From an uncultured Sphingomonadaceae bacterium (lineage in GTDB: Bacteria; Pseudomonadota; Alphaproteobacteria; Sphingomonadales; Sphingomonadaceae), in the NCBI GenBank assembly GCA_937996655.1, contig CALKUK010000012.1, positions 1 through 64,000 on the forward strand: 64,000 nt of DNA, written 5' to 3'. A program made the position numbers and the translations under genes. How positions within the stretch are numbered: position 1 is the first letter of the stretch; each line of letters starts with the position of its first letter. Below, one piece after another: positions 8,411-17,164 of this stretch. A model generated the notes under the pieces. It was given only the letters and a program-made list of their open reading frames with translations, made no database searches and was not told the origin of the DNA.

Positions 8411-9141
8411 GCCTTATGCCCGGCCAACTTTCGTTCAACGGCCCGCCAGAGAAAGGCAAAGCTTTCGGCTGCTGCTGTCGAGGGCGCAAAGGCACCGACC
8501 GGTTTCTGGCGCGCCGCCATTTGCTCCACGACACTGGCCATGGGTATGACAGGCCATTCAGGCTGCGCTTCAAGCGCCGCCTTGTGAAGGGCGCGCCTGC
8601 GGTCCGCCATGGAGAAGACGGGCAGAATGGCGGCATGGCCTGCGTGATGCAGGTGCAGATGCTCGACCGCATCGTCAAAGGCGCGGCGCGACAAGGGGGA
8701 TGGGATGACGGGGATGAGGATGACGTCGGCAGACCGCATCACCTGCTCGCTCGTTTCGGTCAGGCCCGGCGGGCAGTCCAGAATGATGCGGTCATATGAG
8801 GTGGATAGGCCCTCCAGCAACTTGCCGAGGCGCTTTCGTTTGCCCAGAGAAAAGAGGAGGTGATCCAGTGATCGCAAGCTGCGGTCGGCGGGCAGCACCG
8901 AAAGCCGGTCAATGCCGGTCGGTGTGATCAGCCGCGACGGCTCAATGTCCTTTGCAAAGACGGAGCGGGCCTTTTCGGCGGACGGGGTGGACCCCAAAAG
9001 GAAGGTCGCCCCCCCCTGCGGGTCCAGATCCCACAATAAGGTGCGGCGCGCGGAAAGTATGGCCGCGCACCAAGCGAGATTGACGGCCAGCGTCGTCTTT
9101 CCGACGCCTCCTTTAAGGTTATAGACTGCAACGACCTTCAT
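8407..9141 (-). CDS. ParA-family ATPase
   Basis: 244 residues with a deviant Walker A KGGVGKTT at about 11-18, Walker A' LWDLDPQGGATF, and Walker B RIILDCPPGL. This is the ParA/MinD-type P-loop fold, which forms nucleotide-dependent dimers on DNA or membrane to position cargo. No parB or parS is adjacent, so it is probably an orphan that positions a chromosomal or protein cargo. The ATG at 9141 is preferred; the upstream in-frame ATG at 9159 adds six residues not usual in the family. It is coupled to aat through a GTGA overlap. Confidence 0.88.
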   Translation of the reverse strand: MKVVAVYNLKGGVGKTTLAVNLAWCAAILSARRTLLWDLDPQGGATFLLGSTPSAEKARSVFAKDIEPSRLITPTGIDRLSVLPADRSLRSLDHLLFSLGKRKRLGKLLEGLSTSYDRIILDCPPGLTETSEQVMRSADVILIPVIPSPLSRRAFDDAVEHLHLHHAGHAAILPVFSMADRRRALHKAALEAQPEWPVIPMASVVEQMAARQKPVGAFAPSTAAAESFAFLWRAVERKLAGHKA

Positions 9142-9201
9142 GGCGTGCATCATGCCCAATTGCCGACCGTCGGGGAAGGATTGATTGAAGGGCGCCGCGC
9201 C

Positions 9202-9552
9202 TTAGAGAATTTCCTGCACGATGTCCTGCGGGCGACACAGGCGGACGCCCTTGTCCGTGCGGACCAAGGGGCGTTCGATCAAGATCGGCTCACGCGCCAT
9301 CGCATCCAAAATTGTGTCGGCGTCGGCGTCGGCATCCAGCAGCCCGAGGTCTTCGGCAGGCGACCCGCGTGTGCGCAGCCCTTCCCGTGGGGTTAGCCCA
9401 GCATCGCGATACAGCGCTGCCAGCGTCTCGCGCGTCGGTGGCGTTTTCAGATACTCAACCACCTCTACCTCGACCCCGGGCGTCTCCCGCAAAATGTCGA
9501 GTGTCTTGCGGGATGTGCCGCAATTGGGATTGTGCCAGATCGTCGCTTTCAT
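9202..9552 (-). CDS. arsC: Arsenate reductase, glutaredoxin-dependent ArsC
   Basis: 116 residues with the ArsC active site HNPNCGTSRKTLDIL (catalytic Cys12), followed by EYLKTPPTRETL and ILIERPLVRTDKGVRLCRPQD, which carries the conserved arginines that hold arsenate. The family reduces arsenate to arsenite using glutaredoxin; some members (YffB/Spx-like) have other roles. No arsenite pump or ArsR is adjacent, so an arsenic-resistance role is likely by family but not supported by context. ATG at 9552 fits the family start. Confidence 0.88.
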   Translation of the reverse strand: MKATIWHNPNCGTSRKTLDILRETPGVEVEVVEYLKTPPTRETLAALYRDAGLTPREGLRTRGSPAEDLGLLDADADADTILDAMAREPILIERPLVRTDKGVRLCRPQDIVQEIL

Positions 9553-9704
9553 GCCGGTCTCCTTCTGCAACGGCCCTAGCGAAGCTCGATTAAGAAGGGA
9601 ATTGCGGGTTTTGTACGGCCTCCAGGAGCGCTCACCGCGCGTTTGCCGCAACCCATCGCATGTCCGTCTCGACTTTATCCACAGGGCCTGCCTAAGTCAT
9701 TGCT

Positions 9705-10334
9705 ATGACAGAATCATGGGCCGACAGAATCGGTCGTCGAGAATTTCTGGCGGGTGGGGTCGCAGCCACCGCACTATCGTTGATCCCGTCCAAGGCTTTG
9801 GCGGCGCCGACGGATGCACGCCTGCTGGATATCGCTCAGCGCGAGCTGGACCGTTTGGGCAACCGGATTTGGGTGCGCGATGTTGTCGGTATGGCGGACT
9901 TTTCGTTGCCATCGGCGGAGCCCCGCTTCTTCATCGCCAATCTCATCAATGGAACGATAAACCGTTATTATGTGACGCATGGTCGCGGGTCTGATCCGGA
10001 GCATGACGGCTGGCTGAAGGGTTTTTCGAACGATCCCGGCTCCAACGCCACGTCGCGCGGGGCCTATCTGACGCGCAATTATTATGACGGGAAACATGGC
10101 CTGTCGATGCGGCTGACGGGTCTGGAGGCGGACAATAACAACGCGGAAGAGCGCGCGATCGTTGTGCACGGGGCAGATTATGCCAACCCCGATCTTATCC
10201 GCACAATGGGCAAGCTTGGCCGGAGCGAAGGCTGCTTCGCCTTTCCGCAGGCCAAGCTGGTGGAAGTCATCGCCCGCATCGGCCCCGGCCGGATGATCTT
10301 TGCCGACCGTCTCGAAGGCGCGGTCCACGCATGA
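9705..10334 (+). CDS. Murein L,D-transpeptidase catalytic domain family protein, exported
   Basis: 209 residues. The N terminus GRREFLAGGVAATALSLIPSKALA is a Tat-like signal peptide with two arginines. The body resembles the YkuD_2 family: RFFIANLINGTINRYYVTHGRGSDPEHDG, YDGKHGLSMRLTGLE, AIVVHGADY, and the catalytic region KLGRSEGCFAFP with Cys in SEGCFAF. A periplasmic role in peptidoglycan modification is likely, but the exact reaction (cross-link or anchoring) is not visible. It overlaps the next gene by four bases. Confidence 0.82.
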   Translation: MTESWADRIGRREFLAGGVAATALSLIPSKALAAPTDARLLDIAQRELDRLGNRIWVRDVVGMADFSLPSAEPRFFIANLINGTINRYYVTHGRGSDPEHDGWLKGFSNDPGSNATSRGAYLTRNYYDGKHGLSMRLTGLEADNNNAEERAIVVHGADYANPDLIRTMGKLGRSEGCFAFPQAKLVEVIARIGPGRMIFADRLEGAVHA

Positions 10335-10732
10335 CCAGCGGCGGCATTGTTCAGCCGCCCGGTTTTACGACTGTCTTCCCTTATCTCTTCGTCGATAACG
10401 CGCCGGATTTTTGCGCGTTTCTGACCGACGGTCTCGGGTTTGAAGAGACCCACAGAAGCATGGATGGGGACCGTATCGCCAATGCTCAGCTGCGTGTCGG
10501 CGATACGACGATCATGGTCAGCGAGGCGGGTCGTGGCTTTGGCGCTATGGCCGCAAGCTTTTACATCTATGTCGCTGATGCCCATGCGAGCATGGATCGC
10601 GCGCTGGCGGCCGGCGCGAAGAGCGTCATGGATGTGGCCGACATGCCCTATGGCGATCGGCAGGCTGGCGTGCGCGACGCCTGGGGTAATATCTGGTGGA
10701 TATCCCAGCGGCTGAGCGACGGGCCCTATTGA
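10331..10732 (+). CDS. VOC-family (glyoxalase/bleomycin-resistance-like) protein
   Basis: 133 residues with the paired beta-alpha-beta-beta-beta VOC fold of the PhnB-like subgroup: PYLFVDNAPDFCAFLTDGLGF, then ASFYIYVADAHASMDRALAAG and YGDRQAGVRDAWGNIWWISQR. The group includes uncharacterised metal-binding proteins and resistance proteins, and the substrate is unknown. The start overlaps the L,D-transpeptidase stop (ATGA), so the two genes are probably co-expressed. Confidence 0.82.
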   Translation: MTSGGIVQPPGFTTVFPYLFVDNAPDFCAFLTDGLGFEETHRSMDGDRIANAQLRVGDTTIMVSEAGRGFGAMAASFYIYVADAHASMDRALAAGAKSVMDVADMPYGDRQAGVRDAWGNIWWISQRLSDGPY

Positions 10733-10738
10733 GGCCGA

Positions 10739-11674
10739 TCAGTCAAACAGGCTGGACACCGAGCTCTCGTCTGCAATCCGCTTGATCGCCTCGCCCAAAA
10801 GCGGTGCGATCGTCAAATGGCGGATCTTCTTTGCAGCTGCGGCTGTGTCTGGCGTGCCAATCGAGTCGGTGACGACCAGTTCGAGCAGAGCCGAGCCTTC
10901 GACACGGGCGACAGCGCCACCAGACAAAACGCCGTGGGTGCAATAGGCGACCACGTCTTCTGCGCCAGCGGCCTTCAGCGCGGCGGCCGCATTGCACAAG
11001 GTGCCTGCCGAATCGACGATATCGTCAATGAGAATGCAGAAGCGGCCTTCGACGTCGCCGATGATGTTCATCACTTCTGATTCGCCGGCGCGCTCACGCC
11101 GCTTATCGACGATAGCGAGCGGGGCGTTGTCGAGGCGCTTGGCCAGCGCACGCGCGCGGACCACGCCGCCGACGTCGGGCGACACGACCATGATGTTGCG
11201 ATCACCGAAACGCGCCTGAATGTCGGCTGACATGACAGGTGCGCCAAACAGATTGTCTGTCGGGATGTCGAAAAAGCCCTGAATTTGGCCAGCGTGCAGA
11301 TCAACGGACAAGACGCGGTTTGCGCCCGCCGTCGTGATCAGGTTTGCCACGAGTTTGGCGGAAATAGGCGTGCGCGGACCGGGCTTCCGATCCTGCCGGG
11401 CATAACCGAAATAGGGCAGAACGGCGGTGATCCGCTTGGCCGAGGCGCGGCGCAGCGCATCACAGATGATCAGCAATTCCATCAGATTATCGTTGGCGGG
11501 ATAGCTCGTCGACTGGATGACAAACACGTCTTCGCCGCGCACATTTTCGTGGATTTCAACGAAGACTTCTTCATCGGCAAAGCGGCGCACGCTCGCCTTG
11601 GTCAGCGGGATTTCACAATAATCCGCAATCGACTGCGCCAATTGGATGTTGGAGTTGCCGGTGATCAGTTTCAT
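10739..11674 (-). CDS. prs: Ribose-phosphate pyrophosphokinase
   Basis: 311 residues, the normal length. Motifs include VFVIQSTSYPANDNLMELL, the ATP-binding ITAVLPYFGYARQDRK, DLHAGQIQGFFD and the PRPP loop ILIDDIVDSAGTL. The enzyme makes PRPP from ribose 5-phosphate and ATP for nucleotide, NAD and His/Trp synthesis. It stands alone, convergent with the VOC gene six bases away. Confidence 0.97.
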   Translation of the reverse strand: MKLITGNSNIQLAQSIADYCEIPLTKASVRRFADEEVFVEIHENVRGEDVFVIQSTSYPANDNLMELLIICDALRRASAKRITAVLPYFGYARQDRKPGPRTPISAKLVANLITTAGANRVLSVDLHAGQIQGFFDIPTDNLFGAPVMSADIQARFGDRNIMVVSPDVGGVVRARALAKRLDNAPLAIVDKRRERAGESEVMNIIGDVEGRFCILIDDIVDSAGTLCNAAAALKAAGAEDVVAYCTHGVLSGGAVARVEGSALLELVVTDSIGTPDTAAAAKKIRHLTIAPLLGEAIKRIADESSVSSLFD

Positions 11675-11740
11675 GAAGTGTGTGTCCCGCCCGCAAGAAG
11701 TGGGCGTCCCTTAGAGCGTGGAATGGAATACGAAAAGGGG

Positions 11741-12889
11741 TCATTCCCCCCGATATGCCATTCGTTCCAATGCGCCGAGCGCGTTCAGCACGCCGGGATC
11801 CCCAAAAGGCAGCACTTGCGTCATAAGAACGCCCGCGATGTCAGCTGTCGGATCAAGCCAGTAATAGCAGTTGGCGATGCCCGCCCAGCTGAGCGACCCT
11901 GCCGAACGACCATGCGGCCCGGTGTCCGGATTGATCAGGAAGCCGAGGCTCCATTTGGTCTCCATCTGCGGGTACATATCAAAAACACCAGCCAGCGATG
12001 GAACGACGGATTCCATGCGACCGGCGCGCAGGTCGCCCACATGGTTCTGTGTCAGTTCTGCAACCATGGCTTCAGACAGGATGCGCGTCCCCCCCAATGC
12101 GCCGCCGCTGAGCAGCATTTGCAGGAACTTCATATAGTCGGGCGCGGTGCTGTATAGCCCGCCGCCGCCGGACAGAACCTCAACATTGGGTCCGCCGCCG
12201 ATTTCGATAGGCATGGGGGACAGGCCGCCTTCGCCCCGCAGATAGAGTGCGGCGGCGCGCGCGCGTTGGGCAGCGTCGGGGTTGAAGTGGGTGTCGGCCA
12301 TGCCGAGCGGTCCTGTTACATGCTCGGTCAGATAGGCATCAAGGCGCTGCCCGCTGCCCGCTTCGACGGCGAGGCCGGCCCAGTCGGTGCTGATGCCATA
12401 TTCCCATTTCTCACCGGGATCGAACAGCAGCGGGGAAATGAGCGCGGCTTTGGTGCCGGGTGTGGGGGATCCGGCGGGTCCACGGGCGCGGACCATATCC
12501 GCGCTCATAAACTCATAGCCAAAGCCGGATGTGTGGGTGAGGAGATGGCGCAGCGTAATCGACCGCTTCGCCGGGCGCAGCCGGACGGCACCATCCTCTT
12601 CAAATCCGTCGATCACCTGTGGATTGGCAAGCTCCGGCAGGAGCGCATCCAGTGGCGCATCGAGTGACAGCTTGCCGCGCTCCACCAATTGCAAGGCAGC
12701 GACCGAAACGATGGCTTTCGTCATCGATGCGATCTGGAACAGATCGTCGGTCTGCATCGCCGCGCCATCCAGACTGCGGGACCCAAAGGCACGCGCGTAG
12801 TGGATGCCATCGCGCCCGCCCGTCATTGCGACGGCGCCGGCCACTTGTGCCGCATCAATGGCGGCGCTCAGTTCAGTATCTCTCTCCAT
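11741..12889 (-). CDS. Serine hydrolase, class C beta-lactamase-like
   Basis: 382 residues with the penicillin-binding/class C fold. The SxxK motif is SMTKA near residue 50, within FQIASMTKAIVSVAALQLVE. A tyrosine region (HTSGFGYEF) follows, and a C-terminal HGRSAGSLSWAG segment lies where family members carry the KTG/HxG motif. No signal peptide is seen, which favours a cytosolic esterase or peptidase-like enzyme over a true beta-lactamase. No linked substrate gene is present. It is divergent from nadE. Confidence 0.85.
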   Translation of the reverse strand: MERDTELSAAIDAAQVAGAVAMTGGRDGIHYARAFGSRSLDGAAMQTDDLFQIASMTKAIVSVAALQLVERGKLSLDAPLDALLPELANPQVIDGFEEDGAVRLRPAKRSITLRHLLTHTSGFGYEFMSADMVRARGPAGSPTPGTKAALISPLLFDPGEKWEYGISTDWAGLAVEAGSGQRLDAYLTEHVTGPLGMADTHFNPDAAQRARAAALYLRGEGGLSPMPIEIGGGPNVEVLSGGGGLYSTAPDYMKFLQMLLSGGALGGTRILSEAMVAELTQNHVGDLRAGRMESVVPSLAGVFDMYPQMETKWSLGFLINPDTGPHGRSAGSLSWAGIANCYYWLDPTADIAGVLMTQVLPFGDPGVLNALGALERMAYRGE

Positions 12890-13019
12890 GTCAGCACCTT
12901 ACGGCCTAATTTGAGAGACACAATCGGCTAAAGCCACTCGATCGCGCAGGCGCATCAGATCAAGGGATAGGCCCCTATATCGGCTTGCCGTGGTCGCAGG
13001 GCGCTCATACACAGCGGGC

Positions 13020-14684
13020 ATGACTGATACCCTGACAATCGCCATGGCCCAATTGTCCCAGCGCGTGGGCGATCTTGCCGGCAATGCCGATGCGATGCTC
13101 GACTGGCGCGCCAAGGCCATGGAGGCGGGTGCCGTGGATCTGGTGCTGTTTCCTGAACAGCAACTCATTGGGTATCCGGCCGAAGACCTTGTCCTGAAGC
13201 CCGCTTTTCAACACGCGGCGGCACAAGAGCTTGAGCGGCTTGCCGCCGCAACGGCCGATGGCGGCCCGGCGATGCTGGTTGGATCCATCCTGATGGAAGC
13301 GGAGCGGCTCTACAATATTGTAGCACTCCTCGACGGCGGACGGATCACGGCGGTTCGCAAAAAGCATGAGCTTCCCAATTACGGGACGTTCGATGAGAAG
13401 CGCATCTTCGCGCAGGGGCCCCTGCCGGATCCTGTCGAATTTCGCGGCGTCAAATTGGGGTTGCCCATCTGTGAAGATGGCTGGCTCCCCTCGGTCTGCA
13501 CCCATTTGAAACAATGCGGCGCTGAACTGCTGATCTCCGTCAATGGCAGTCCTTATGAAATCGACAAGGACGACCGGCGGCTTGAGCAGGTTTTCGCCGC
13601 TCGGGTTAATGAGACAGGGCTTCCGATCATCTTCCTCAATCGCATCGGTGGGCAGGACGAGTTGGTTTTCGATGGCAGCTCTTTCGTCCTCAATGCGGAT
13701 GGCAGCGCGGCGCACCGCCTGCCGGATTGGGAGGAACATCTTCGCCTGACCAAGTGGACGCGGCAGGACGGCGGCTGGAATTGCGCGCCCGGTGACCTTG
13801 CCCAGTGGGAGGATCATCCCGCCGACATCTATTCGGCGATGGTGCTTTCGCTGCGCGACTATGTTGATCGCAACCGTTTTCCGGGCGTTGTTTTGGGTCT
13901 TTCCGGCGGGATCGACAGCGCGATCTGTGCGGCAATCGCCGCCGACGCCTTGGGGCCGGACCGCGTTTGGTGCGTGATGATGCCGAGCCGTTTCACATCC
14001 CAGGAAAGCCTTGATCTTGCCAGCGACTGCGCGCGGATGATTGGTTGTAAACTCGATACAATTGCGATCAACCCAGCCGTCATGGCCTTTGACGAGATGC
14101 TGAGTGACAGCTTTGCGGACCGCAGCGTGGACATTACCGAAGAGAATATCCAATCGCGCATCCGCGGTGTCAGCTTGATGGCGCTCTCCAACAAATTTGG
14201 TCACATGCTGCTGACCACCGGCAATAAGAGCGAGATGAGCGTCGGCTATGCGACCATTTATGGTGATATGGCGGGCGGCTATAACCCTCTGAAAGACGCC
14301 TATAAGATGACGGTGTTCGCGGTTTCGCGTTGGCGCAATGCCCATCGTTGCCGCATTGGTCTTGGCCCGGACGGGCCGGTCATGCCCGACGCGATCATCA
14401 CTCGCCCGCCCAGCGCGGAACTGCGCCCTGACCAGAAGGACAGCGACAGCCTGCCGGAATATCCAGTGCTCGACGACATATTGCTCGGGCTGGTCGAACA
14501 GGAATTGTCGGTTGATGAGGTCGCTGCACGCGGCCATCCGCGAGACGTGGTGCAGCGGATTGAGCGGTTGCTTTACATCGCCGAATATAAACGGCGTCAG
14601 GCGCCGCCCGGCGTGAAGCTCGGCACGCGCAATTTCGGGCGTGATCGGCGCTATCCAATCACCAACGCCTTCCGTACAGCCTAA
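13020..14684 (+). CDS. nadE: Glutamine-dependent NAD+ synthetase
   Basis: 554 residues in two domains. The N-terminal nitrilase-type glutaminase has the triad regions LFPEQQLIGYPAEDL (Glu), KKHELPNYGTFDEKR (Lys) and LGLPICEDGW (Cys). The C-terminal NadE ATP-pyrophosphatase domain has the SGGIDSAICAAI P-loop and LLTTGNKSEMSVGYATIYGD. It converts nicotinate adenine dinucleotide to NAD with glutamine and ATP. The ATG at 13020 matches the family start; the longer in-frame start at 12990 has no support. gltX starts four bases after its stop codon. Confidence 0.96.
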   Translation: MTDTLTIAMAQLSQRVGDLAGNADAMLDWRAKAMEAGAVDLVLFPEQQLIGYPAEDLVLKPAFQHAAAQELERLAAATADGGPAMLVGSILMEAERLYNIVALLDGGRITAVRKKHELPNYGTFDEKRIFAQGPLPDPVEFRGVKLGLPICEDGWLPSVCTHLKQCGAELLISVNGSPYEIDKDDRRLEQVFAARVNETGLPIIFLNRIGGQDELVFDGSSFVLNADGSAAHRLPDWEEHLRLTKWTRQDGGWNCAPGDLAQWEDHPADIYSAMVLSLRDYVDRNRFPGVVLGLSGGIDSAICAAIAADALGPDRVWCVMMPSRFTSQESLDLASDCARMIGCKLDTIAINPAVMAFDEMLSDSFADRSVDITEENIQSRIRGVSLMALSNKFGHMLLTTGNKSEMSVGYATIYGDMAGGYNPLKDAYKMTVFAVSRWRNAHRCRIGLGPDGPVMPDAIITRPPSAELRPDQKDSDSLPEYPVLDDILLGLVEQELSVDEVAARGHPRDVVQRIERLLYIAEYKRRQAPPGVKLGTRNFGRDRRYPITNAFRTA

Positions 14685-14687
14685 GCC

Positions 14688-16004
14688 ATGACAGTCATCA
14701 CCCGTTTCGCGCCGTCACCCACCGGCAACCTGCACGTCGGCAATGTCCGCACCGCGCTCCACAACTGGATGTGGGCGAAGAAGCATGGCGGCAAGTTCCT
14801 TCTGCGCATCGACGACACCGATCTTGAGCGGTCGAAGGAAGACTATGTTGACGGCATCCGCGCGGACCTGCGCTGGCTCGGCCTCGATTGGGATGGGGAG
14901 GAGCGGCAGTCGGCGCGCTTTGATCTTTATGAACGGCGCTTTGAAGAGCTGAAGGCGGCGGGCCGGGTCTATGCCTGTTATGAAACGCCGGAGGAGCTTG
15001 ATCTGCGCCGCAAGGTGCTGCTCGGGCGCGGCCTGCCCCCGGTCTATGAACGCAAGGACGCCGACGCGCCTGTGCCGGAAGGCCGTGCGCCGCATTGGCG
15101 CTTCAAGCTCGATCATGAGGCCGCGATTGAGTGGACTGACCTCGTCCGTGGGCCGCAGCATTTTGACCCCAAGCTGATGTCTGACCCCGTCATCCGCCGC
15201 GCGGATGGCTCCTGGCTCTACATGCTGCCCTCGGCCATTGATGATGTCGATATGGGCATCACGCATGTCGTGCGGGGTGAGGACCATGTGACGAACACGG
15301 CGACCCAGTTGCAGATGTTTGCAGCCCTTGGCGCAACGCCTCCGCACTTCGCGCATGAGGCGTTGTTGACCGGCACCGAGGGGAAGCTGTCCAAGCGACT
15401 CGGCTCGCTCGGCATGGATGCCTTTAAGGAGCGCGGCATTGAGCCGATGGCCCTCATCGCCTTGCTCGCCCGTTTGGGGACCAGCGAACCGGTCGAGCCA
15501 GTGACCAGCGCTACGCCCCTCGTCGCGACCATCGACTTTGCGCATTTTGGCCGCGCGCCAGCCCGCTTTGACGAGGAAGAGCTGGCGCAATTGAACGCGA
15601 AGATCCTCCATCATACCGACTTTGCAGCGGTGGCGGGCCGGTTGCCGGACGGCATGGATGCAGCCGCTTGGGATGCCATTCGTCCCAATATCTCCACGCT
15701 CGCCGATGTGGCGGACTGGTGGTCGGTCATCTCGGGTGAGGTGAGCGCAGAAGTTGCCGCCGAAGACCGCGACTATCTGGCCGAAGCCGCACGTGTCGTG
15801 GCCACGATGGCGTGGGATGCGGACCCTTGGCATGCGCTGACGGATGCACTCAAACAATCAACCGGTCGCAAGGGCAAGCCATTGTTCCTGCCGCTCAGGC
15901 AAGCGCTGACAGGCCATGATCATGGGCCGGATATGAAGGCGCTTCTCCCGCTCATTGGCCAGAAGCGCGCCGTGGAACGGCTCGAAAAGGCGGCCTCAGC
16001 CTAA
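14688..16004 (+). CDS. gltX: Glutamate-tRNA ligase
   Basis: 438 residues, a short alphaproteobacterial class Ib GluRS. The HIGH-type motif is APSPTGNLHVGNVRTAL and the KMSKS-type motif is EGKLSKRLGSL. LLRIDDTDLERSK and VVRGEDHVTN are also typical. Alphaproteobacteria often have two GltX proteins, one non-discriminating; this sequence alone cannot show whether it charges tRNA-Glu, tRNA-Gln or both. It lies three bases after nadE and probably shares its transcript. Confidence 0.95.
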   Translation: MTVITRFAPSPTGNLHVGNVRTALHNWMWAKKHGGKFLLRIDDTDLERSKEDYVDGIRADLRWLGLDWDGEERQSARFDLYERRFEELKAAGRVYACYETPEELDLRRKVLLGRGLPPVYERKDADAPVPEGRAPHWRFKLDHEAAIEWTDLVRGPQHFDPKLMSDPVIRRADGSWLYMLPSAIDDVDMGITHVVRGEDHVTNTATQLQMFAALGATPPHFAHEALLTGTEGKLSKRLGSLGMDAFKERGIEPMALIALLARLGTSEPVEPVTSATPLVATIDFAHFGRAPARFDEEELAQLNAKILHHTDFAAVAGRLPDGMDAAAWDAIRPNISTLADVADWWSVISGEVSAEVAAEDRDYLAEAARVVATMAWDADPWHALTDALKQSTGRKGKPLFLPLRQALTGHDHGPDMKALLPLIGQKRAVERLEKAASA

Positions 16005-16052
16005 GTTTGTCGGATGGTGGGCAGGGCCTCGAGAAAGCCACTTGCATTGCAA

Positions 16053-16069
16053 ATGTTATGTTGTAACAT
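16053..16069. promoter_or_regulatory. Zur-like palindrome upstream of the TonB gene
   Basis: The sequence is ATGTTA, five bases, TAACAT, flanked by AA on the left. Its shape and spacing match the core of the Zur (zinc uptake regulator) operator of proteobacteria. It lies 49 bases upstream of the preferred TonB start, where a repressor would block transcription. Related Fur-family regulators are an alternative. Confidence 0.55.
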
Positions 16070-16080
16070 CCTAATTCGGA

Positions 16081-16096
16081 GGAGACGCAAGTCTCC
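16081..16096 (+). promoter_or_regulatory. GCAA-tetraloop hairpin in the TonB leader
   Basis: GGAGAC and GTCTCC form a perfect 6-bp stem closed by a GCAA (GNRA) tetraloop, six bases before the AAAGGAG Shine-Dalgarno at 16102-16108. It could stabilise the mRNA 5' end or affect ribosome access. No function is known. Confidence 0.5.
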
Positions 16097-16117
16097 CCGT
16101 TAAAGGAGATGGATGTC

Positions 16118-16759
16118 ATGAGCTTTACTGACTCCCCCCGTACCCGCGTCGACCCGGCAGGGCTGAGTGGCGCGTTCCTGATGAGCGGCGTCATCGTCGT
16201 CGGTATCGCAACCGCCGCGCCGGACCTAATCGCGCACTTGCCGGAGCCACCGCTGGTGATCGCGCGGATCTTCAACCCGCCGCCAAAGCCGATCGACAAA
16301 CCTGTCGAGCGCCTGAAGTCGCCCACCAAAGAGACGCACGTCACCGCAACCAAGCCGCCACCCGCTGGCCCCACAACCGGCAATGGCAGCACGGTTATCG
16401 GCACCGGGCCTGGACCGGAGATCATTAAGCCGGGGCCGGGGCCGGAAATCATTGTCGATCCGCCAAAGCCGCTGCCGGTCCGCACCACGGCCCAGCTCGC
16501 CGCGCGCGATGCCGCACAGCCGCCCTATCCGCGCAGTCTTCAGGCGGACGGGATTGAAGGCGTGGCCATTGTCCGCGTGCTGGTCGGCACTGACGGGCGC
16601 GTGAGGGCTGTTGAATCGGTGCGCGCCGATGATCCGCTCTTCTTTGAAGCAACCCGCGATCAGGCGTTGCGCAAATGGCGCTTCAAACCTGCGACAGAGG
16701 ACGGGCGGCCGATTGAAAGCTGGCGGGAAATGACGGTGCGGTTTGTCATCCCGCGATAA
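16118..16759 (+). CDS. TonB family energy-transducing protein
   Basis: 213 residues. One membrane anchor lies at about 22-38 (FLMSGVIVVGIATAAP), then a Pro-rich periplasmic spacer with KPPPAGP and repeated GPGPEII blocks, then a TonB C-terminal domain: AAQPPYPRSLQADGIEGVAIVRVLVGTDGRV, ending in ALRKWRFKPATEDGRPI. TonB proteins carry proton-motive energy to outer-membrane receptors. No exbB/exbD is adjacent. ATG 16118 is chosen because AAAGGAG ends nine bases before it; ATG 16109 directly abuts that site. The Zur-like site suggests zinc control. Confidence 0.85.
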   Translation: MSFTDSPRTRVDPAGLSGAFLMSGVIVVGIATAAPDLIAHLPEPPLVIARIFNPPPKPIDKPVERLKSPTKETHVTATKPPPAGPTTGNGSTVIGTGPGPEIIKPGPGPEIIVDPPKPLPVRTTAQLAARDAAQPPYPRSLQADGIEGVAIVRVLVGTDGRVRAVESVRADDPLFFEATRDQALRKWRFKPATEDGRPIESWREMTVRFVIPR

Positions 16760-16813
16760 AGCGTGAACCGGGCGGGGTAGCAACAGCTTGTGAAAGCGCC
16801 TATTTAAGCGCGC

Positions 16814-17164
16814 ATGAGCATTCTCCCCCGTCCGGCCAATCCGCGTGCTGCCTGGCGCGATCTGCGCGCCTTTCTGGGCTCGCGCACCCCGCACCAATTG
16901 GGGTTTGCGGTGCTCTCCATGGTAATTCCCGTCTTCTGGCTCGGCCTGTTCTATCTGGATCAGGTGCCGATGGAATATCGGCCGCCCGACATCATCTATG
17001 TCGAAAAGCTGGACCCCAACCGGACGGATGCGCAAATCAAGGCGCAGCAAAAGATCGACACGGCCGAGCGCAAGAAACGCGAAGCCGAAGAGAAGCGTAT
17101 CCTTGAGGAGCGCCGCGCACCCTTTAAGGCCATCGACAAGAAGATGGATGAGCTTGGTCTGTGA
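16814..17164 (+). CDS. Small membrane protein with charged C-terminal helix, function unknown
   Basis: 116 residues. One transmembrane segment lies at about 33-48 (LSMVIPVFWLGLFYLD), followed by a long highly charged helix (TAERKKREAEEKRILEERRAPFK) that may form a coiled coil. I do not recognise the family. The stop overlaps the GTG start of ribD by four bases, so it is probably co-translated with the riboflavin genes, though no direct link to riboflavin is visible. Confidence 0.7.
   Translation: MSILPRPANPRAAWRDLRAFLGSRTPHQLGFAVLSMVIPVFWLGLFYLDQVPMEYRPPDIIYVEKLDPNRTDAQIKAQQKIDTAERKKREAEEKRILEERRAPFKAIDKKMDELGL

Noticed and set aside
13005..14537. 510-codon antisense frame across nadE
   Set aside because: It is a shadow of the high-GC nadE coding strand; nothing in it resembles a known family and nadE is certain.
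14715..15857. 380-codon antisense frame across gltX
   Set aside because: Same reason: gltX has all class I motifs, while the antisense frame shows none.
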